Below are positions 1 to 6,889 of a DNA stretch of 42,139 bases, piece after piece. Position 1 is the stretch's first letter. Every line of letters starts with the position of its first letter. The notes below the pieces were generated by a model. The model saw nothing but the letters and a program-made list of their open reading frames with translations. It did no database searches and had not been told where the DNA came from. This stretch comes from Candidatus Sungbacteria bacterium RIFCSPLOWO2_01_FULL_47_32 (GTDB lineage Bacteria; Patescibacteriota; Minisyncoccia; Sungbacterales; GWA2-42-14), in contig MHQP01000002.1 in NCBI GenBank assembly GCA_001820685.1, positions 1 through 42,139 on the forward strand, written 5' to 3'. Made by a program: the position numbers and the translations under genes.

Positions 1-162
1 CGTATTGAACTGGAAAAAGAAAAAAGAAAAAACCGGCCAGTAAATATCGGCGAAATTCGACGCAAAAAAAAGAGGGCGGAAACTGATAAAGCTGCGCGTT
101 ATGCCATGGAAACAGTAAAACGCCTTGCTGACGAAGCAATTAAAAAATACGGAGCAAAATAG
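1..162 (+). CDS. C-terminal fragment of an unknown gene
   Basis: The window opens inside a reading frame (frame 1) that runs 53 codons to a TAG stop. The fragment is strongly charged and lysine/arginine-rich, with an apparently helical end that includes ETVKRLADEAIKKYGAK. No domain can be recognised from this piece and the start lies outside the window. It is followed directly by a hairpin with T-rich flanks, so it is the last gene of its transcript. Base use resembles the neighbouring core genes. It could be the tail of a small nucleic-acid-binding or coiled-coil protein, but that is only a guess from composition. Confidence 0.6.
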   Translation, partial: RIELEKEKRKNRPVNIGEIRRKKKRAETDKAARYAMETVKRLADEAIKKYGAK

Positions 163-180
163 TTTTCAAAATATTATAAT

Positions 181-219
181 AAAAAAATCCGATGCGTTAG
201 TGCAACGGGTTATTTTTTT
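181..219. terminator. Bidirectional terminator between convergent genes
   Basis: The arms AATCCG (186-191) and CGGGTT (206-211) pair around an inner TGC/GCA stem. A-runs lie on the left and a run of seven T on the right. The hairpin sits between the plus gene ending at 162 and the minus gene ending at 227, so it can serve both. Confidence 0.65.
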
Positions 220-226
220 GAGGCTT

Positions 227-769
227 TTATTTTGAGTTGGCTGCAATGGTTGATGAAATAAAAGCATCGATTTCGTCTATTTGTTGCCGGCACCTAGCTT
301 CAAGCATTTCATTGGCTGTCGGGCCAAATTCGTTCACAAACGCTTTTTCAATAAGTGCCTGTCCTTTCGCATCATCACCCGGATTTTTGAGATCCAGGCT
401 TGTTAAGGTGCCGTCTCCGTTAATGATAGCTATCGTATCCGGCTCCTTTGAGAGGGGTACATACCCACCGATAAGGAACTTTTTGTCAGACAAAAATAAT
501 ATGATAACACTTCCTTTTCCTTCAGTAGTCACAAACGCAGAAAACGTAAATGTCCTGCTATTCTCAATGGAGCAAGAGGCGGTCATTTGATATGGCCACT
601 TTTCGTAGTCAGGAAGGGCCGAAGCGAGAGCCGGAGAGACGCTGAATGTTGTTTGATGGGTTCTGAATGCGGAATATACAACGAAGATGAGTGCTACTCC
701 CGCAATAAGAACAAAACAATACCAAAAAATCTTTTGGGTGAGTAAAGGCTTCTTTTCGGACACTTTCAT
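227..769 (-). CDS. Membrane-anchored hypothetical protein, paralog of the 13490-13984 product
   Basis: 180 residues. A basic N-terminus (MKVSEKKPLLTQK) is followed by a hydrophobic segment at about residues 14-34, so this is probably a signal anchor with the rest outside the membrane. After it comes ALPDYEKWPY, then a cysteine six residues later and another near the C-terminus (EARCRQQ). The same pattern (ALP-x-YE-x-WPY, then Cys, then a late Cys) occurs in the secreted protein encoded at 13490-13984, so the two look like members of one unnamed family. A promoter with TTGACA and TACAAT lies just upstream and a GGGGG tract precedes the ATG. Function unknown. The two conserved cysteines could form a disulfide, which is inference. 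Confidence 0.75.
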   Translation of the reverse strand: MKVSEKKPLLTQKIFWYCFVLIAGVALIFVVYSAFRTHQTTFSVSPALASALPDYEKWPYQMTASCSIENSRTFTFSAFVTTEGKGSVIILFLSDKKFLIGGYVPLSKEPDTIAIINGDGTLTSLDLKNPGDDAKGQALIEKAFVNEFGPTANEMLEARCRQQIDEIDAFISSTIAANSK

Positions 770-796
770 ACCCCCAATGCCAAAGAACGCTTTTGT

Positions 797-824
797 ATTG
801 TAGCACTATCTAATAACTTGTCAA
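797..824 (-). promoter_or_regulatory. Promoter of the 227-769 gene
   Basis: On the minus strand TTGACA (819-824) and TACAAT (797-802) are separated by 16 bases, and the -10 is preceded by TGC (extended -10). The predicted start near 790 leaves a leader of about 20 bases to the ATG at 769. Confidence 0.7.
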
Positions 825-901
825 TGGTAAAACCGGCACAATAAGGTTTTTGCCTGCCCCATCCTTGTCTTTTTGGCGGATTTATGATAACGTGGATAAT
901 C

Positions 902-1720
902 ATGAAGACCATCGTACTTGATGTCGAAACAAAGAAGTCGTTCGATGACGTAGGCGGACGGGATAATCTCACAGCTCTTGGCGTCTCCGTTGCAGGGGCT
1001 TATTTTTATGAAACGGATTCGTTTTACGCCTACGAAGAGCACGAACTTCCCGCGTTTGAAGCGCGTCTGGAAGAAGCGGAGCTTGTCATCGGCTTCAATA
1101 TTAATAATTTCGACTGGCCCGTCCTTCAGCCGTATTTCAAAACACTGAACGTGTTACAGGTGCCGACACTCGACATTTTCGACGACGTTACGGCAAAATT
1201 AGGGCATCGTATTTCTTTAAATGCCCTCGCAATAGCTACGCTAAACTCAAAAAAATCATCCGACGGACTTCAGGCCCTCCAGTGGTTCAAAGAGGGGAGG
1301 ATTGCCGAGGTAAAAGAATATTGTTTAAAAGATGTTGCCATTACGCGTGACTTATATGAATATGGTAAAAAGAACGGAGCACTCTATTTTGAGTCAAAAT
1401 TCGGCAACCAAAAACGCGCGGTTCCCGTAAGCTGGCAGGAAAAGAAAGCCACCCCCTCGTCGGTTTTTAAAACGCTCCATGACGCCTTCCAAAAACGCCA
1501 GCGCGTGTCCATTGAATATGTTTCGCGCTCGGCTGCCCCGAACGAAGAATTCAAAAAGAACCGCAAGATAGACATTTACTCGATTGACGGCAAAGAAATT
1601 TCCGCGTATTGCCATCTTCGGCAAAGCGTTCGGAGGTTTAAAATTGAAAGCATTCTTGCCTGCGCGCCAGTTCAGGAGTTTTACAAAGCCCCGCAAGACG
1701 TCCAGTCATCGTTGTTTTAG
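902..1720 (+). CDS. DEDDy-type 3'-5' exonuclease domain fused to a WYL-like domain
   Basis: 272 residues from the ATG at 902; an in-frame ATG at 884 would add six non-conserved residues. The N-terminal half carries the acidic pattern of RNase H-fold exonucleases of the YprB/DnaQ-like type: D7 and E9 in LDVET, D71 in NNFDWPVL, and Y140-x3-D144 in YCLKD. The Y-x3-D form is typical of DEDDy enzymes. After a linker, residues about 190-255 look like a WYL domain: a basic start (KRQRVSIEY), a middle strand with IDIYSIDGKEISAYCHLR, and RRFKIESIL. WYL domains bind ligands or nucleic acid and usually sit in regulators. The fusion suggests a nuclease whose activity or targeting is sensed through that domain. 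The substrate is unknown. Confidence 0.75.
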   Translation: MKTIVLDVETKKSFDDVGGRDNLTALGVSVAGAYFYETDSFYAYEEHELPAFEARLEEAELVIGFNINNFDWPVLQPYFKTLNVLQVPTLDIFDDVTAKLGHRISLNALAIATLNSKKSSDGLQALQWFKEGRIAEVKEYCLKDVAITRDLYEYGKKNGALYFESKFGNQKRAVPVSWQEKKATPSSVFKTLHDAFQKRQRVSIEYVSRSAAPNEEFKKNRKIDIYSIDGKEISAYCHLRQSVRRFKIESILACAPVQEFYKAPQDVQSSLF

Positions 1721-1756
1721 TAGTAGCTTGATTCATAAATCTTAATTCTAGCCGTA

Positions 1757-2224
1757 ATGTTCCATGGATATGCAAAAAGCAATGTCTCTATCGACGAAGT
1801 CGTCGCCGACATTGTTTCGTTTGTTAAAGAAAAACCGGAACGGAACTACAAAATAATCGTCGGGACGGACTCGGCCTCGCAAAGCCCTGTCGGGCTGGTG
1901 ACAGCTTTTACCGTTTGGCGAGTGGGAAACGGAGCGCACCACTTTTGGACAAAAACGCCGGAAAAAAACTATGCGACTCTTCGCGACCGGATTTATGCCG
2001 AAACAATGCAGTCAATTACGCTTGCGCAGGAACTCCGCTCGCGCCTGAAAGAACACCTTGAAGAAAAATTCTGGAATGATCAAATTCATATTGATGTCGG
2101 CAAAAACGGCCCCACAAAGGAACTTATTGATACGGTCGTCGGCATGGTGAAAGGATATGGTTTTGAAGCCGTCATCAAGCCGAACTCGTTCGGGGCGTCG
2201 GTGGTGGCGGACAGACATACTTAG
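1757..2224 (+). CDS. ykuK: YkuK-family RNase H-like protein (DUF458)
   Basis: 155 residues, close to the usual size of the family. The recognisable blocks are IIVGTDSASQ near the N-terminus, ATLRDRIYAETMQSI in the middle, HIDVGKNGPTKELIDTVVG, and a C-terminal IKPNSFGASVVADRH. The conserved Asp residues (GTDS, HIDVG, VADRH) fit an RNase H-like fold. Its role is not established in any organism I know; spore-forming Firmicutes carry the reference member. It follows the exonuclease-WYL gene after 36 bases in the same orientation, so the two probably share a transcript. A terminator follows at about 2313. Confidence 0.85.
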   Translation: MFHGYAKSNVSIDEVVADIVSFVKEKPERNYKIIVGTDSASQSPVGLVTAFTVWRVGNGAHHFWTKTPEKNYATLRDRIYAETMQSITLAQELRSRLKEHLEEKFWNDQIHIDVGKNGPTKELIDTVVGMVKGYGFEAVIKPNSFGASVVADRHT

Positions 2225-2280
2225 AGCGCCCGCTTTGTTCTAAATTTTTAAGACTCCTCCTTGGATAAATTTTTTTACAC

Positions 2281-2338
2281 GCTTCGTAATAACGAAGCTA
2301 TTTAAAAACCACAAATCCGGCTTTGCGCCGGATTTTTT
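2281..2338 (+). terminator. Hairpin plus Rho-independent terminator after ykuK
   Basis: GCTTCGT/ACGAAGC (2281-2287/2292-2298) is followed by AAATCCGG (2313-2320) pairing with CCGGATTT (2328-2335) and a T-run. The second hairpin is the likely terminator. Confidence 0.75.
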
Positions 2339-2352
2339 GTACCTCCAAAATC

Positions 2353-2381
2353 TTGACCAATAAATGCATTCGTGCTACTTC
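2353..2381 (+). promoter_or_regulatory. Promoter of the small secreted protein gene
   Basis: TTGACC (2353-2358), 17 bases, then TACTTC (2376-2381) preceded by TGC. The -10 is weak but has the extended motif also seen upstream of 227-769 and 13490-13984. Confidence 0.45.
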
Positions 2382-2419
2382 TTATAAGCGCTCTTATAAA
2401 GAAAGGCGGGGAGAAGGGC

Positions 2420-2650
2420 ATGAAAAAATGCTCAATCCTATTTATCGTTCTTTTTGCCTGGTGGTTTGGCATCTATAGCGGAGATCGGGCGGTTTCGGTG
2501 GCTGGACCGCTTGAGTCAAAAGGGCACTGCGAAAGAGCCCAACAGAAGCTCCTTAAAACTACGTGGTATTATCAGATTGGGGAAGAGACAAAGACATTTC
2601 CTGGGGCGGTAATGTATCTTTCCAAGTGCTTTTCTGATGAAGAAGAGTAA
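2420..2650 (+). CDS. Small secreted hypothetical protein
   Basis: 76 residues from the ATG at 2420. This start is preferred over the upstream ATG at 2372 because a purine-rich GGGGAGAAGG lies just before it and because it gives a clean signal peptide: MKKCSILFIVLFAWWFGIYS, then a polar region. The mature part is short, with two cysteines (GHCERAQ and SKCFSDEEE) and an acidic end. No family recognised. The gene stands alone between two terminators. Confidence 0.65.
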   Translation: MKKCSILFIVLFAWWFGIYSGDRAVSVAGPLESKGHCERAQQKLLKTTWYYQIGEETKTFPGAVMYLSKCFSDEEE

Positions 2651-2697
2651 TCCGGGCTAACCCGGAAACAAAAAACCGGCACTATGCCGGATTTTTT
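2651..2697 (+). terminator. Tandem hairpins, the second a terminator
   Basis: TCCGGG/CCCGGA (2651-2656/2661-2666) is followed by CCGGC/GCCGG (2676-2680/2686-2690) and ATTTTTT. Confidence 0.75.
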
Positions 2698-2776
2698 ATC
2701 CCGCTACCATCGCCGGTAAGAATAAATTTTGTGGTTGAAGGGCGGGGAAATTAGGAAATAATCATGGCTTTGAATA

Positions 2777-3703
2777 TTAGCTTGTAGTATTGTGATTCAT
2801 CTCCATTTTTAACTGGCGGTTCATTATTGCGGCTTCAAGCTTTGGAACAATGTCTGAAATATCGAATCCGTAGGTTTGATATGAGGCAAGCGAGCCTCCT
2901 TCACGCGAAACCTCTTCGGGTTCATGTTCTCTGTGGTAATCAGAGCCGGCTGAGCGCAGGAGCCCGTATCTTCCGGCCAAGTTATTCAAAAATTCGCAAT
3001 CGTCTTCGGAATAGTCCGGGTGAAACGCCTCAAGCCCATCAATATCATACGAAATGAACGCCTTGAGAACCTCCTCGGTTTTTTTGTAATCGTCGCGTAT
3101 GGATACCGTCGGGTGCGACCATACGGCAACCCCCCCGGCTCCATGAATAAGCCCAATCGCTTCCTTTGCTTCTATATTTTTTCGCTCAACGTACGTCGGC
3201 TTGCCCGAAACAAGAAATTCTTCTATCACGTCATGCGGTGTTGTGCATCCACGAAGAAGATGTGCGTTTTTTGGATTATGAAGAAGTGCGAGGGCAATAT
3301 GCGGACGGGCAACCGTTCCTCCCGCGGCCTCTTTCCTTACATCTTCAAATTCTATATCAAACCCCGCCTCTTTCAGCTTATCTACTATTTTTTCAGTTTT
3401 TTTGAGGCGTGCCTCTTGAAACTCCTTTAAATTTTTCAGAAGGACTTCATTTCGTATATCAAGCCCGAATCCAAGAATATGAATTTCGTGCTCCATTATG
3501 TGGCATGACATTTCAATGCCCGGGAGCACTTTTACTCCTTCAGCTCTTCCTTCGGTAACGGCGTCATACACCCCCTCAACGGTGTCGTGGTCGGTAATGG
3601 CAATTGTTTCAAGCCCAAGGCCGTGCGCCATGCGCACAAGCTCCTTCGGGGAATATTTTCCATCGGAAGCGCTTGATTGTATCTGTAGGTCGATTTTATT
3701 CAT
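2777..3703 (-). CDS. PHP-domain phosphoesterase-like protein with altered motif I
   Basis: 308 residues from the ATG at 3703; a GTG at 3724 would add seven residues before the conserved MNKIDL start. Overall this is a TrpH/RNase AM-like PHP protein: AITDHDTVEGV, LPGIEMSCH, EIHILGFGLD, ARPHIALALL, VWSHPTVS and GSDYHREH are all present. The first metal motif is normally DLHxHSxxSDG. Here it reads DLQIQSSASDG, so both histidines are glutamine (Q7, Q9) while Asp14 is kept. Family members hydrolyse phosphoester bonds of nucleotides or RNA 5' ends using two or three metals. Loss of two ligands should weaken or change the metal site. Divergently transcribed from the oxidoreductase operon. Confidence 0.8.
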   Translation of the reverse strand: MNKIDLQIQSSASDGKYSPKELVRMAHGLGLETIAITDHDTVEGVYDAVTEGRAEGVKVLPGIEMSCHIMEHEIHILGFGLDIRNEVLLKNLKEFQEARLKKTEKIVDKLKEAGFDIEFEDVRKEAAGGTVARPHIALALLHNPKNAHLLRGCTTPHDVIEEFLVSGKPTYVERKNIEAKEAIGLIHGAGGVAVWSHPTVSIRDDYKKTEEVLKAFISYDIDGLEAFHPDYSEDDCEFLNNLAGRYGLLRSAGSDYHREHEPEEVSREGGSLASYQTYGFDISDIVPKLEAAIMNRQLKMEMNHNTTS

Positions 3704-3757
3704 ATTCGTACATTCATCATACACACATTTACTCCGGAAACAAACGAAAAGCCGTTG

Positions 3758-3786
3758 TTGACTTTTCCTTAATTTCTCGGTACTTT
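3758..3786 (+). promoter_or_regulatory. Possible promoter of the oxidoreductase operon
   Basis: TTGACT (3758-3763), 17 bases, then TACTTT (3781-3786). The -10 matches poorly, but it is the only candidate in the divergent gap. Confidence 0.35.
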
Positions 3787-3828
3787 TTTACATGTGAAGA
3801 ACCTTGAAAATAGCTAAAAGGACATACC

Positions 3829-4644
3829 GTGAACAAATGCTCAATTCGGCTTTTTGCATATGGCGGACAGGGCATGAAGATGGCCCTTCAGAAGATTGTC
3901 GCTCCCGTGTTGGGAGAAATCGGATACTTCACGCAAGCGTTCCCATTTTTTGGAGGGGAGCGCCGCGGAGCGGTTGTTTCCGGATACCTTCGGTTTTCCA
4001 CGGACAAAATCACAACGCACTCGTTCATTACGGAGCCGGATATTTCTATCTCCTTTGACGAGCGGATACCTTTTGACGCCGTAACGGCCGGCCTTCCGGC
4101 TGGAAAATTTCTGCTCCTTAATACGGCGCTCCCCGCTCGATACGCGCAAGCCGCTATGGACCGAAAAGTTTACACGCTCAATGCCAAGGATATTTCCGTT
4201 TCACACGGGATTGCCAAACCCGAAGACCCGTTCCCGCTTATCAATTCTGCTATGGCGGGAGCCTTCTTTAAGCTCTTTGAATATATTACTGGGCGAACGG
4301 TTCCCGATGAACTTACGCGGCGCATCTTTGAAGGCGCTCTTCCCGTGAAGACGGATGAAAATTTTCTGGCGTTCTCCGACGCAAAACGTTTGGTTCAGCC
4401 TCTTGCCGCAAGTGAAACTCCCGGTGAATATCCTGTATCTCTTTTTCGGGTAACTCAACCGAATGGCCTTTGTACGAAATGCCGCCTGTGCTACATCTTT
4501 TGCTCGAAGCGGGCGATCAGTCTCACTGATAGTGAGGTTCACATTATCAACGAAGCGAAGTGCAACCTCTGCGGGGTGTGCATCAAGCTATGTCCAAGAA
4601 ACGCCATTTCTTTTGAAACCAGCGAACGGGAGGACACGCGATGA
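3829..4644 (+). CDS. 2-oxoacid:ferredoxin oxidoreductase, fused gamma and ferredoxin (delta) subunits
   Basis: 271 residues from a GTG start with AAAAGGA six bases upstream. Residues 1 to about 180 form the gamma domain (FAYGGQGMKMA, FFGGERRGAVVSG). The C-terminal 60 residues carry two [4Fe-4S] motifs, CTKCRLCYIFC and CNLCGVCIKLC, as in the delta subunit. The complex converts 2-oxoacids such as pyruvate to acyl-CoA and CO2 and reduces ferredoxin in the cytoplasm. Gamma and delta are often separate genes; here they are one. The gene overlaps the next by four bases (ATGA), so the three subunits are translationally coupled. Pyruvate is the likely substrate, but the exact oxoacid cannot be read from sequence. 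Confidence 0.88.
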   Translation: MNKCSIRLFAYGGQGMKMALQKIVAPVLGEIGYFTQAFPFFGGERRGAVVSGYLRFSTDKITTHSFITEPDISISFDERIPFDAVTAGLPAGKFLLLNTALPARYAQAAMDRKVYTLNAKDISVSHGIAKPEDPFPLINSAMAGAFFKLFEYITGRTVPDELTRRIFEGALPVKTDENFLAFSDAKRLVQPLAASETPGEYPVSLFRVTQPNGLCTKCRLCYIFCSKRAISLTDSEVHIINEAKCNLCGVCIKLCPRNAISFETSEREDTR

Positions 4645-5837
4645 ACGGAAGACTTCCTTTCGGACCAATGGTCCTCACGGGCAATGAAGCTGCGGCTCTC
4701 GCGTTCGGTTTGGCGAATCCGGACGCCTTCGGAGGATATCCCATTACGCCATCAACCGAAGTGACCGAAGAAATCGCGGAGCTCGCGCTTAAGCACATTA
4801 TTGATACCACGTACCGCAACCTCGACTCCGAGCTTGCCTCGATCGCGTTTGGGATCGGTGTCTCAACCGCAAGAGGCCGCTATGGCACAGCAACATCTTC
4901 GCAAGGTCTTGCGCTCATGTGCGAATTACTGCACTGGGCGAGTACCGCCCGACTTCCCATTGTTATTGCAAACGTCAATCGTTCGTTAGGGTCTCCCTGG
5001 TCAATTCATCCCGATCAGTCGGACTCGCTGTTGTTCCGCGATATGTTTCTACTGCAGTTTTACTGCAAGAACGTTCAGGAAGTACTGGATATGGTTCTCT
5101 GGGCATACCGTATCGCGGAAGGTCCCGGGGTATCGCTACCTGCTCTTGTCTGCTTTGACGGATTCATGCTTTCACATACTGCGGAAAATATTATTATCCC
5201 GAGCAAAGAAAAAGTTTTAGAGTTTCTCCCAAAAAGAACACCCTCCGAAAACTTTAATCTCCCCCAATATCGCGCCGATGAACCGAGAAACATTAGTTGT
5301 CCAACCGACTGGATGAAACATCAGGCACGAAAACGGTCGCTCGTTGACGCCATGCAAACTGCCGAGGGCAATATCCGGCATCTTGTGAGAAGAGAGTGGA
5401 CCCAAATTTTCGGTGGTGCTATGCAGTATGAGGTAAACGACGGATTTTTCAGCGAAGCGGGGAACAGCCAGAGTGATACGGCTGTCATTTCGATGGGGGC
5501 GATTGCCGGAACTATTGAAGAGGCTACTCGCGGTGAAGACATCGGTCTTATATCTCTTCGAGTATTTCGCCCGTTTCCTGCTAAAGCACTTCATGCAAAA
5601 CTTGTGCACTGCAAAAAGATCGTCGTCTTTGACCGAAGCATTCTGCCGTCGGGAGAAGGTATCATCGCAAACGAACTTCGTTCGCGTACGGCACTTTTCC
5701 CGCAGCAGATATATGGATTTGTGGGAGGATTCGGCGGGCAGAATCTTTCAGAGAAAGATTTTCTCCATGAAATTCGTACTGCCATGAATTCCGACCACCC
5801 AGAAGCAAATACTTATTGGATAGGAGACAAATCATGA
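4641..5837 (+). CDS. porA: 2-oxoacid:ferredoxin oxidoreductase alpha subunit
   Basis: 398 residues. The N-terminus has the pyrimidine-binding type signature TGNEAAALAFGLANP followed by GGYPITPSTEVTE, and SSQGLALMCE further on, as expected for the alpha chain. The C-terminal part (ISMGAIAGTIEEA, IGLISLRVFRPFP) matches domain II of the family. It works with the flanking gamma-delta and beta chains. Start and stop both overlap the neighbours in ATGA form. The symbol porA is used by analogy; another 2-oxoacid is possible. Confidence 0.88.
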   Translation: MNGRLPFGPMVLTGNEAAALAFGLANPDAFGGYPITPSTEVTEEIAELALKHIIDTTYRNLDSELASIAFGIGVSTARGRYGTATSSQGLALMCELLHWASTARLPIVIANVNRSLGSPWSIHPDQSDSLLFRDMFLLQFYCKNVQEVLDMVLWAYRIAEGPGVSLPALVCFDGFMLSHTAENIIIPSKEKVLEFLPKRTPSENFNLPQYRADEPRNISCPTDWMKHQARKRSLVDAMQTAEGNIRHLVRREWTQIFGGAMQYEVNDGFFSEAGNSQSDTAVISMGAIAGTIEEATRGEDIGLISLRVFRPFPAKALHAKLVHCKKIVVFDRSILPSGEGIIANELRSRTALFPQQIYGFVGGFGGQNLSEKDFLHEIRTAMNSDHPEANTYWIGDKS

Positions 5838-6745
5838 AACCGAAAGACGTAACAGTCGGACAGTTTCTTGATTCACGCCACGCCCTCTGCCCGGGCTGCG
5901 GTTCGGCCGCCGCAATGGCGCATGTACTAAGCATCGTTTCAAAACCTCTGCCGTCCGGCAGGACCAAAAAGATTCGCGCGGTCGTTTTTCCGGCGTCGTG
6001 CTGGTCCATCGGAAGCGGTGCGAGCGGAGAATCGTTCCTCGGGGTAAATCTTGTGAACGTTCCGTTTATCGCAGCATCCGCTGTTGCGGAAGGCATCAGT
6101 ATCATGTCCGAACGCGAAGGCAGGGGCGAGGAAGAACTGACAATCGCCTGGGCTGGAGACGGTTCATCCTTCGACATTGGAATGGGACTTCTGTCGGGCG
6201 CTGCTTCCAGAAACGCCGACATTCTCTATGTGATTAATGATAACCAAATCTATGGCAATACGGGCGCCCAGGAATCGGGCGCTACTCCGGAGGGTGCCAG
6301 AACCACGACTTCGGTCGAGGGAAAAGAGGGCATCCAAAAGGACATCGTGTCGATCATGATGGCCCACTCCATTCCGTATTTCGCCTCTGCCGTCTTGAGT
6401 CCCACTACGCTGACCGATTTTTATGAAAAAGTCGCAACTGCCGCCGACATGAGGGGCTTCAGGTGCCTGCATCTTCTGTCTGTCTGCCCGCCTGGATGGA
6501 AATGCCCGACTGACTCGGCTCCGGAGCTTGGAGAGCTTGCCGTATCAACCCGCATCTTTCCGCTTGTTGAGATTAAAAACGGCACGCTTCGCTTAACACA
6601 CCCTAAGCGCGTGAAACCGGTTGAGGAGTTTCTAAAGTACCAGGGGCGGTTCTCGTACCTTATGTCAGACGAAGCAAGACTGAATAGTGTTAAAGAAAAA
6701 ATCGAGCGAAAGTGGAAATACCTTTCAAAACTCGAAGAACTATAA
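5834..6745 (+). CDS. porB: 2-oxoacid:ferredoxin oxidoreductase beta subunit (thiamine diphosphate binding)
   Basis: 303 residues from the ATG at 5834, which overlaps the alpha stop; an upstream in-frame ATG at 5816 lies inside the alpha gene. The [4Fe-4S] cysteines start at CPGCGSAAAMAH. The thiamine diphosphate motif runs from GDGSSFDIGMG to INDNQIYGNTG. A later KCPTDS follows PPGWK as in pyruvate oxidoreductases. The chain ends at a strong terminator, which closes the three-gene operon. Together the subunits give ferredoxin-linked oxoacid oxidation, fitting an anaerobic fermentative lifestyle. Confidence 0.9.
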   Translation: MKPKDVTVGQFLDSRHALCPGCGSAAAMAHVLSIVSKPLPSGRTKKIRAVVFPASCWSIGSGASGESFLGVNLVNVPFIAASAVAEGISIMSEREGRGEEELTIAWAGDGSSFDIGMGLLSGAASRNADILYVINDNQIYGNTGAQESGATPEGARTTTSVEGKEGIQKDIVSIMMAHSIPYFASAVLSPTTLTDFYEKVATAADMRGFRCLHLLSVCPPGWKCPTDSAPELGELAVSTRIFPLVEIKNGTLRLTHPKRVKPVEEFLKYQGRFSYLMSDEARLNSVKEKIERKWKYLSKLEEL

Positions 6746-6770
6746 AGGCCCGAATGGGCCTTTTATTTTT
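6744..6770 (+). terminator. Terminator of the oxidoreductase operon
   Basis: AAAGGCCC (6744-6751), GAAT loop, GGGCCTTT (6756-6763), then a T-rich tail. It overlaps the stop codon of the beta gene. Confidence 0.85.
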
Positions 6771-6850
6771 GTGTGGGTTAGTGTAGTGCGGGATTTTTTA
6801 AAATGAGTTTTGTCTATATATACTAGGAAAAAGCGTTTTTCCGACCCAAC

Positions 6851-6884
6851 AAAAAATAAAAAACCCGCATGAATTTTTGCGGAT
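6851..6884 (-). terminator. Terminator of the cell-wall operon
   Basis: Read on the minus strand, CCGCA (6878-6882) pairs with TGCGG (6865-6869) and is followed by a T-run. It lies just past the Mur ligase stop. The gap between the two terminators also holds the palindrome GGAAAAAGCGTTTTTCC near 6827-6843. Confidence 0.7.
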
Positions 6885-6889
6885 TTTTT

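Noticed and set aside
237-590. Plus-strand frame opposite the 227-769 gene
   Set aside because: Shadow of the real minus gene, which has a promoter, a ribosome-like site and a membrane anchor.
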